A DNA stretch of 64,000 bases from Chimonanthus salicifolius (Eukaryota > Streptophyta > Magnoliopsida > Laurales > Calycanthaceae), in NCBI GenBank assembly GCA_013350335.1, contig CM023534.1, forward strand, positions 21,471,302-21,535,301, read 5' to 3'. Below, in pieces: positions 56,109-64,000 of the stretch. The position numbers and the translations under genes are program-made. Position 1 is the first letter of the stretch. Every line of letters starts with the position of its first letter. Below the pieces are notes generated by a model. The model made no database searches and was not told where the DNA came from. It was given only the letters and a program-made list of their open reading frames with translations.

Positions 56109-59100
56109 CTACTTGGAAAGACCCTTAGTAAAGATGTCAGCAAGTTGATCTTTGGAGGGCACAAATTGGATGTGATGAGAGCTGGTAGCAACACATTCTC
56201 GAACAAAATGATAATCCAGTTCAATATGTTTGGTCCGCGCATGAAAGACTGGATTCGCGGCCATATAAGTGGCACTGAGATTGTCACAAAGAAGCAGTGC
56301 CGGAGAAGAGAGAGGAAATTGAAGCTCTCGTAAGAGGTGACGAATCCAGACGGTGTCAGCGCAAGCATAGGCAAGTGCTCGATATTCAGCTTCCGCGCTA
56401 GAGCGGGAAACAGTCGGTTGTTTCTTAGCACACCAAGAAACTAAGTTCGAACCGAGGAAGATACAGTAACCTGTGGTGGAACGACAACTGTCAGGACAAC
56501 CAGCCCACTTAGCATTAGAGTAGGCAAGAAGTCGTAGAGACTGTTGTGCACGTGTGAAAAGCAAACCATGACCAAGGAAACATTTTAGGTATCTCAGGAT
56601 TCGTTTAACAACCTCAAGATGCTACGTGCTAGGCTGACTCATGAACTGCGATGCTAAATGAACTGAATAAGCAATGTCGGGACGAGTGAGTGTGAGATAT
56701 TGCAAAGTACCCACAAGTTGACAATACTCAACAGGATCAAAAAGCAAATACCATCAGTGGAAGATAACTATTTCTTGGCCGCGACAGGTGTAGAGCAAGG
56801 TTTACATTCATGAAGATTTCCTCGACGAAGTAGATCAAGTGTATACTTGTTTTGGGACAAATGTAATCCCTGAGAGAGAGGAGTCACTTCAAGGCCCAAA
56901 AAGTAATGAAGAGTACCAAGATCCTTAATCTCAAATTCAGTGCCAAGGCGACGAGTGAAGGATTGAAGGAATGATGAATCGTTGCCAGTGATAACAATAT
57001 CGTCAACATACAGCAGAAGGAAAGTGAGAGTCTCGTCGAAAAACAAACACGGAGCTGTCAGCCTTGCTTTGAAGAAAACCATAGGAGAGGAGGAAGGTGC
57101 TGAATCATTGGAACCAAGCACGCGGGGCTTGTTTCAAGCCATAGATAGCCTTGTAGAGCTTGCAGATATGAGTAGGGTGACTAGGATCAATAAAACTAGG
57201 TGACTGACTCATATAGACCTCCTCATTGAGATTGCCATGAAGGAAGGCATTCTTGACATCCAGCTGATGCATAGGCCAAACATACGTGACAGCTAGGCTG
57301 AGAACAAGACGTATAGTATCTGACTTGATGACAGGGCTGAATGTCTCGTCATAGTCAATACCAGGCTGTTGATGAAAGCCTTTGGCAACAAGACGTGCTT
57401 TGTAGCGCTCAATAGAACCATCAGAGCGGCGTTTAATCTTAAACACCCATTTGCAGCCGACAATGTTAGCATGAGAAGGAGGTGGAACAAGCGACCAAGT
57501 GTGTTACCGGAGGAGGGCATTGAATTCTTCAGTCATAGTGTGACGCCATTCTACAGAATGGACAGCCTGGGTGTAGCAGGTGGGCTCTGAATTTGAAAAA
57601 ACCAGAGAGGCGAAGGCCTGTGGAACATGATGTCGATTGGCGAAGTTAGCCCGTTTTTTGGACTTGGAGATACTATCCTTTGCACGTGTGATCATGGGAT
57701 GAGCATTGGCCAGAGTGGTAGGTGACTCCAACACTGACGATGGAGATGGCGGTAGAGCAGATGGTAACTCCAGCGTTGGCTGAGATGATGGCAAGTCCGG
57801 TGCGGAAGGAGGAGCAGGCATAGAAGAAGAAACAGCTGCAGATGTTGAGGGCATGGAGAGAACCAGAATGAAGACCCTGTCGGAAAAACAACTTCATTGA
57901 ACAAGACATGCCTTGAGATGTATACTCTGCCAGTAGAAGGATGCAGACATCGGTAGCCCTTGTGTCGAGAACTGTAACCATGAAAAACATATTCAACTGA
58001 TCGAGGTTGAAACTTGTTAGTAGTATAATCACCAAGATAGGGATAGCACGCACATCCAAAAGTGAAAAGGGACACATAGTTGGGTTTAGTGCCAAAGAGT
58101 GTTTGAAAGGGTGAGGACCATTGCAAGAGTGAAGTCGGTAGGAGATTAATAATATGAACTGCAGTAGAAAAAGCTTCGACCCATAGGGTAAAGGAGAGTT
58201 TGGAGGTAATGAGGAGGGTGCGGCCCATTTCTGACAAATGTCGATGTTTACATTCAGCAAGACCATTTTGCTGCGGGGTATGAAGACAGGAGAGACAGTG
58301 AGTAATTCCCTTTTGCGCACACAAAGTATGAAAAAGACGATTATCATATTCCCGACCATCACACTTTGAAAGTATTTAAGACTAGTAAAAAAATGATTTT
58401 AGACATAAGTGAGAAAAGTTTGAAAATGGAGGAAGACCTCCAATTTATGTCACATAGGATAAATCCACGAGTAGCGAGAAAAATCATTTGTAAATAAAAC
58501 ATAATAACGAAATCCAGAGACAGATGAAACAGGGGACATCCACACATCGGAATGAACTAAATAAAAAGGTGCTGGAGCACGTTTATTATGAACTGGAAAA
58601 GGCAGTCGCGTAGACTTGCCCGTAGCACAATGACAACAAAAAGGAGTGTGAGAAAATTTTAAAAAAGGTCCTAAACATTTATTTTGAGCTAAGACTCGAA
58701 GCACATCAGAAGAGGGATGTCCAAGTCGTTGATGCCATAGTGATGGTGAGGAGCAAGAGGCGAGGAATGCTTGTTTGGAGGAAACAAGTGGCTTGATGGG
58801 GCAGAGGCCTGTTTCACATCGGCCCTGAAATAAAGTAGTACCAATACGTAAGTCACGAATTGTAAAACCCCATGGGTAGAAATGGAAACTAACAGAGTTA
58901 TCACGAGTAAACTGAGCAACAGAGAGCAAATTTTTATGCATGTGAAGAAACATGAAGCACAGAAGAAAGACGAAAAGTTGAAGACCCAAATGATAAAGAC
59001 AAAGTACCAGTGTGCGCAATAGGGAGAGAGTCACCGTTACCCAGAAGGATAAAATCATTACACCCATAGTGAGACTTAGAGCGCAAGGACTGGGCATCAC

Positions 59101-59245
59101 CAGTCATATGATGGGTGGCGCCAGTGTCAGGGTACCAGTTGGGGTCGGACGGTTGTGTAAGCTGCATCCCGGCAAAAGTATACGAAAGGTTCTAATCAGT
59201 GTGAAAGCCCTGGTGTTGAAGTTGATAGCAGGAGGCAGCCGTATG
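56109..59245 (-). pseudogene. Copia pol remnant: protease, integrase, reverse transcriptase, RNase H
   Basis: Minus-strand pieces in order: zinc knuckle CQLCFKIGHTAASC (59220 region); protease WYPDTGATHHMT (58934-59167); pre-integrase HQRLGHPS and CCHCATGK, then integrase start LVHSDVW and FTNDFSRYSW (58450-59100); integrase end HTPQQNGLAECKHRHL with the Glu kept (57692-58324); [23 protein letters not shown] and [10 protein letters not shown] (57105-57446); RT active site YVDD (56768-57121); RNase H with KHIELDYHFVRE and ADIFTKGL (56109-56564). The first RNase H aspartate is replaced (YSNAKWAGC where YSDADWAGC is usual). Frame changes between pieces and missing sequence in mid-integrase make it inactive. 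Confidence 0.85.
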
Positions 59246-59269
59246 TCCAATCTTGAAACATAGTTGACA

Positions 59270-60141
59270 CTATATAGGGGAGGAAGGTTGATGACCAAGA
59301 ATACCATGAGAAGCATCAGTTCGTCCTCGACCGCGATTTCCACGGCCTCCTCGACCTTTTGGATTGAAAGAAGAATCAGATCGACCTCCACGACAACCAC
59401 GTCCACCGCGAGAAAAGTTCCTACGCCCACGAGAGGAGAAAAACGCAGTGGAGTGGACTCCGGCAGAGCTGTCTTGTGTAGCATTCAAAGCGCGAGTGGA
59501 AAGCTGTGACTCAAAGAGAAGCAGACGAGCGCGAAGATCGGTGAAGACCGGAAGAGGTGGAGTGTTGATGATGGCGGTATACAGCATGAAGTAGTTGGGT
59601 CCAAGTCCCCAAAGTACCGATGTAACAAGATCGTCGTTTGAGACGGGCTGATGAATAGCGGCAAGGGCATCAGCAAAGGATTTTACATTTTGCAAATATT
59701 CGAAGACAGACTTGGTGCCTTTGGAGAAAGACAACACTTGAATCCGCAAATGAGTCGCGTTGGCGAGAGTTGTTGCGAGAAGTTGCGTTGGAGGTAGTCC
59801 CAAATCTCGCGTGAGGTGGATAGGCCAACAACCTGAGCAAGTACTGGCTCGGAGAGAGTGGAAATTAGAATGCCTACTAGATTTTGATCCATCTCGACCC
59901 AAGTGGTATAGGGAGGATTGGGAATAATTTTGGTGGGGTCAACAGAGGGAAGAGAGGGAGGGGGACATGGGTATGTGCCATCAATGAAGACCCAAAACTG
60001 TTGACCAATGAGGAACAGTTTGAGTTGAGTCTGCCAAAGAAGGTAGTTAGTCTCAGTGAGTTTGATGGAGATAAGATTGGAGAAGTTGGGAATGGTAATG
60101 GGACCCATTGTAGAAGATGAAGTTGATGCAGAGGTAGCCAT
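59270..60141 (-). pseudogene. Copia gag remnant
   Basis: ATG at 60141. The first frame (60141-59683) has LTETNYLLWQTQLKLFLIGQ and REIWDYLQRNFSQQL of the UBN2-type gag. It shifts near 59770 to a second frame (to 59270) with FSKGTKSVFEYLQNVKSFAD, GLGPNYFMLYTAI and an Arg/Gly-rich tail (GRRNFSRGGRGCRGGRSD). The two frames together cover a normal Copia gag, so one frameshift is the main visible lesion. Confidence 0.75.
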
Positions 60142-60847
60142 TGAAAATCTATGTCGCTGTTCCCTTTATTTATTTTTTTTGCTGTTGTGAACAAACAAGC
60201 CCTAAAAGAGGCAAACCGAAGAATCAAGCAAATCCAGCGAAAACGCAGTCACCTGAGATCAGAGTGAGTGGCAAGGCTCAGTCGCAGGGGAGAGTAGTCA
60301 GCTCGAGATGCGGAGGGCGGCGCAGGCAACGGCTAGCAGAGGCTCGGAATGGAGCACAGAGCAGAGGGAAGAGGGTTATGGCTGGAGATGGTCCTACGGA
60401 ACAGAGCTCAAGCGATCGGAGGGATTGCACTGAAGGAAGTAGCCGCGGAGAAGAGTGCAGGACGACAGCGAAGGTGCAGTCTTTAAACGAGATCTGGATT
60501 TCAGATCTGGGTTGTTGCCAAAAGGGAACGGCCGGAGTGACAGGTTACACAGAGAAGAGGAACGTCGAATAGACAGTTGTGTCAGGAGAGCCGGCTGTGC
60601 CGAGATCACAGGCGAAAAGAGCAGAGTAGATCTGTCGTGTGAGCCGAACACAGGGAGGCAGAGTCTGCGAAATCTGTCGTGCTAGGGAGAAAGAGTGGAG
60701 GCGAAAAACGTACCGGAGAAGAGGTAGATTAGGGCCGGCAGTGTAGAGATCTGATCGGCGGTGGCGGGCGGCACTGAAGAAGAAGGTCTGGTTGGGCAGT
60801 GTACGGCGTCTGTAAAGAGGATAAATTCGAAAAGGAATGGCTACAGG
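60142..60847 (-). other. Copia leader region
   Basis: GA-rich on the plus strand, less AT-rich than the flanks. No LTR, primer-binding site or coding motif. Ends abruptly at the hAT terminus. Confidence 0.45.
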
Positions 60848-60959
60848 CAGGCCCGGCCCTGCCTATAGGCGAAATAGGCGGTCGCCTAGGTCCCCCAAAT
60901 AGGCAGGGCCCCGAGTCCATTAAACTTCTCTAAGACCCATGTCCAAAAAGGGCCCAAAT

Positions 60960-61270
60960 CCACTTCTTTCCTCCCGCACGCGCAAGCCTCGAATGCGGAA
61001 TAAGGAAGGCGTTCCGCGTCCCGCGTACGCGTCCCGCCGTCCTACCCCAGCGTCCTGCGTCCTGAGCTCCAGCCCGCATACGAGTCCCGCGCCAGCATCC
61101 TGCACACGCGCCTGCACAGGCGTCCCGCGGCCGCGTCCTGCCTCCCTAGCTCCCGTACTGCGTCCAGCTCCCGCGCCCTCGTCCGCGTTCGCGTCCTCCG
61201 TCCCGCTCTCATGTACTACGTCCTCGTCCTGCGTCCCGCTCCCTCATTCCGCACGCGCAACTCCAAATTC
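60960..61270. repeat. CpG-rich 'gcgtcccgc/gcgtcctgc' degenerate repeat
   Basis: Imperfect tandem words such as 'cgcgtcccgcgtacgcgtcc'. This is by far the most GC-rich stretch in the window, placed in the hAT leader. A 146-codon plus-strand frame here is compositional. Confidence 0.75.
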
Positions 61271-61419
61271 GAAAACCTCTACTGCTGCAGCGGTCATTTC
61301 GGCATTTCCCCATCTGTTCCAGACGAAATCCCTAATTTTTACCGTTGCCTCTTCGAACAACAAAACCCTATCGAAATAAAATCCCAAATTACCATTTCCT
61401 CTTTTCTTACTGCTCTACG

Positions 61420-61600
61420 ACTCTCTCATTACTCTCTCTCTCTCTGACTGCTCTCTTTTTGTCTCTCACTGACTCGCTCTCGTACTGCTCTCCCTATCTC
61501 GCTGAGTTACTGACTTGCTCTCCTCAGACTCTCAGTCTCTCACTGCTCACTCTCTCTCGCTCTTCTCTGAAGTTTTGACCTCTCTTTTTATGCTCTCTTT
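61420..61600. repeat. CT-rich low-complexity tract
   Basis: Runs of 'ctctctctctgactgctctc' type, in the hAT leader. Confidence 0.8.
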
Positions 61601-61639
61601 CACACCGATCTACTCTTAATCATGTAAGTTTTTCTTGAG

Positions 61640-63020
61640 ACAATCATTTACAAAGAATGATTTTGTGTTAGTGTGTTAAAAAGTTAAAAGGACCGAGTTA
61701 AATATATTTTTACATAATATTAAAATAACACTAAGATTATTGATTTTTCCTTGATCTGTTTGGCTGTACAAATAGTTTTTTTTTTTTTGGTTTTTAGAGG
61801 TAACATACTAACATGAAGAAAGTATGATGTTTGTAGTGTTAGAAGAAGCCATACATGTATGACAATGTTGCATGATTTCATACTTAAATATTTCACTGCT
61901 TTCCTTGTTTTTTCTTTAATGATAAGTGCATTGTCAATTTGTCAGTTATTATATATATAAATGTATATATTTATATAATTATTATTATTTTTTGAATGAT
62001 TGATAAGTAATTCCATATCATGTTTTTATATAATTATTATTGAGTCATGAGGTGGTCTGGTTTGGTTTTGGATCTAGTGATGATTAGATATAAGGTTTAG
62101 TCTTCACTTATTTCATCCATTACCTATCTATTATCTATATATAAGCGGGTCGAGTTTAAATTGATCAATTTGATAAATGGGTCTAAAATTTAAACTCATG
62201 CTCTAATCTGTGACTGTTAGGGTAGGATTAATGGGTTAGGTGAAATTTTTCTGCCAGCGAAGCTTTTATTTTGGAATAAAAAATTGAAAAATTTATAAAC
62301 ATCTAATTTTTATTGAAAATTTTAGAGGGAAAATAAAAGTATATTGAATAAACTATTTGTAGCAAAATGTGTAATGTAGTTTTAGCGGTTTACCCCTAGT
62401 GATCTAAAGGGGTTAATGTGATTTGCTCTTTCAATTAGATAATTAGTAAGTGTGCATCTAAATATGTGTATAAAAATTTGTATCATAATCAATAGTAAGT
62501 GTTGATTCTTATAATTATAAATTTATTATATAAGAGTTTATAAAGATAATTGTAGGACTGCATTTGAGTTTTCCACACATTAATCTAAAAAAAAAAAGAT
62601 AATTGTAGTTTCAATTTTGAATTGATGAGGTGGTGACCTTAAAAAAAGAGAAAAGAAAAAAGATGATGGTGCAAGAAGGGTTAAAAACTAATTTATTTAT
62701 TTTAAAAATTTTAAAATTTTAAATTTGGTACATCCATTTATATCCTTAATTGAGGAATTTTAATTTTTTTTTGTGCACCTTGAATATGTCACTTGTTCTC
62801 TCTCTTTTAAAAATTGTTTTATGTTGACATTTTGCAGTGAAATTGATTTTGTGACTGTAATTGATCTTGTGTGGGAGGGGCGGAGGGCATGTGACAGTTT
62901 CCAACTGGGTCTGGTTTATTCGCAAATCAAATCAGGTTCTATTGTTCTTTAATTTTGATTATTTAGCTGTTAATTTGAACATTTTGATTATTTAGCTATT
63001 AATTTTTTATTGGTTGTCAT
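61640..63020 (+). other. Probable hAT leader intron
   Basis: Long AT-rich non-coding stretch from a GTAAGT-like donor near 61626 to the transposase ATG at 63028. The acceptor was not fixed. No separate gene was seen. Confidence 0.4.
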
Positions 63021-63027
63021 TATCATT

Positions 63028-64000
63028 ATGTCTACTAAAAAATATCCCTCAGGACATGAAAAAAGAAAAAAATAAAAACAAGTTCAAGAGTTGATTCAAT
63101 CTCAAACAGGATCTCTTAATAAATATTTTAGCAAAAATTAACAAATAGAAAGTTCAATTGAAGATTTGATAAATGACGAACATAATAATAATGAAGAAAC
63201 TAATAATGAATATAATGATATCAACCTGGTGAATGAAGAGCCTATAGATGCGAGTGATAATGAAAATAAGAATGAGAATGAAGAAGATGAAATTTCAATG
63301 AACATATTTCTTTAAACATTTATGATCCGAGTAATTGGAAAAATATTGACCAAAATTTGAGAGATATATTGGTAAAAAGAGGTCCCATTAGAGATGATGA
63401 TATTAACTTTCCTAAAGATTCAACCACTAGACAGTTTTCTATTATACAATATATTCGATATTTAACAAATGGAGAAAAACTTGATAGAATATGGCTAGTG
63501 TACTCAATTGTTTTAGATAAAGTATTTTGTTTTTACTGTAAGTTGTTTAATCAAGATGGAATCAAAACTCAATTGGCAAATGAAGAAATTAATGACTGGA
63601 AAAATCTTAGTTGTAGACTTTAAGAGCCATGAAACTAGTAATGACCATATTACTAACATGAGAAGATGGAGAGAATTGAAAATAAGATGTGAAAAAAATG
63701 AAACAATTAATAAAATTAGGCAAGAACAAATTAATAAAGATAATGAACATTGTAGACAAGTACTATTAAGAATAATTAGTGTTGTAAAAGCTCTTGCTAA
63801 AAACAATTTGGCATTTCGTGGAGACAATGAAAAAATTAATGAAGAAAGTAATGGAAATTTTTTAACTTTTATTGAAATGATCGCCAAATTTTACCCTATA
63901 ATGCATGAACACATTCAACGTATTGAAGATAAAAAAATTCATTATCACTATCTTGGTCATAAAATTCAAAATGAATTAATACTTTTGTTAGCGGGTGAGA
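63028..64000 (+). pseudogene. hAT transposase remnant (TTF zinc finger, DUF4371)
   Basis: ATG at 63028 gives MSTKKYPSGHEKRKK, then a TAA at 63073. The frame continues QELIQSQTGSLNKYF and meets a second TAA. After an acidic Asn/Glu-rich stretch a frameshift near 63300 leads to NIYDPSNWKNIDQNLRDILV, KRGPIRDDDINFPKD, RIWLVYSI and VFCFYCKLF (TTF-type finger) up to 63623. Another one-base shift leads to KSHETSNDHI, RWRELKIRCEK, VVKALAKNNLAFRGDN and NFLTFIEMIAKF, the start of DUF4371. This is the plant 'zinc finger MYM-type protein 1-like' hAT family. With two stops and two shifts in 1 kb it is dead. The dimerisation domain lies beyond the window. Confidence 0.8.

Larger units (their letters stand above)
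55879..60847 (-). mobile_element. Decayed Ty1/Copia retrotransposon, 5' LTR not in view
   Basis: In minus-strand order: leader, gag, zinc knuckle, protease, integrase, reverse transcriptase, RNase H, purine tract, 3' LTR. Protease-integrase-RT order is the Copia order. At least six frame changes break the polyprotein. No primer-binding site or 5' LTR is found between gag and the hAT end at 60848, so either the 5' end is lost or it lies beyond the hAT insertion. Confidence 0.85.
60848..64000 (+). mobile_element. hAT element, left part, runs off the window
   Basis: It begins CAGGCCCGGCCCTGCC, a typical hAT terminus, followed by 'ggcgaaataggcggtcgcct'. It contains a C-rich leader, a likely leader intron (exon end 'aatcatg|gtaag' at about 61625) and a broken TTF-finger/DUF4371 transposase gene from 63028. 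The right end and TSD lie outside. Confidence 0.75.

Overview
This is plant nuclear DNA from a flowering plant; I cannot assign a lineage more closely. It holds one recognisable host gene in 64 kb, a spliced class II trehalose-phosphate synthase. Almost everything else that can be identified is transposon-derived. The intergenic DNA is AT-rich, and many insertions still carry readable target-site duplications (TSDs).

Layout. 1-3040 is the right part of a Mutator-like element (MULE-A) that runs off the left edge. 3041-10100 is AT-rich DNA with SINE pieces and other dispersed repeats. 10503-14443 (minus) is the TPS gene in three coding exons, with a probable 5' leader and promoter reaching about 17.75 kb. 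18.7-26.5 kb is a retroelement cluster: a miniature LTR element (TRIM) at 18706-19292, a 2.4-kb solo LTR at 19376-21757, Harbinger (PIF) remnants at 22.3-23.8 kb, a near-pristine TRIM at 24068-24555 and a possible further solo LTR to 26462. 27-44 kb is gene-free: non-autonomous MULEs at 27441-27718, 28961-29379 and 34325-35944 (the last a large foldback built of 61-bp repeats), six copies of a TATCGGCCGATA-rich repeat, two SINE families, and a 5'-truncated LINE (40595-43750) carrying a solo copia-type LTR. 45422-51891 is a complete MULE (MULE-B). 52703-60847 contains a small hAT-like MITE, a 2-kb solo LTR with three tandem promoter units, and a decayed Copia element. 60848-64000 is the left part of a hAT element with a broken TTF-finger/DUF4371 transposase.

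The most notable system is the MULE family represented by MULE-A and MULE-B. MULE-B is 6470 bp, has a perfect 9-bp TSD and long terminal inverted repeats packed with GATCGATCG palindromes. It encodes an intact two-exon FAR1/MULE/SWIM/CCHC transposase convergent with a second gene of the 'putative plant transposon protein' type. The two 3' ends meet in a roughly 260-bp-per-arm palindrome. The two-gene convergent plan recalls MuDR, but the second gene is unrelated to any mudrB product I know. The second gene is frameshifted in both copies, at different places, while the MULE-B transposase is open.

All calls come from reading sequence and from family knowledge; no database search was run.
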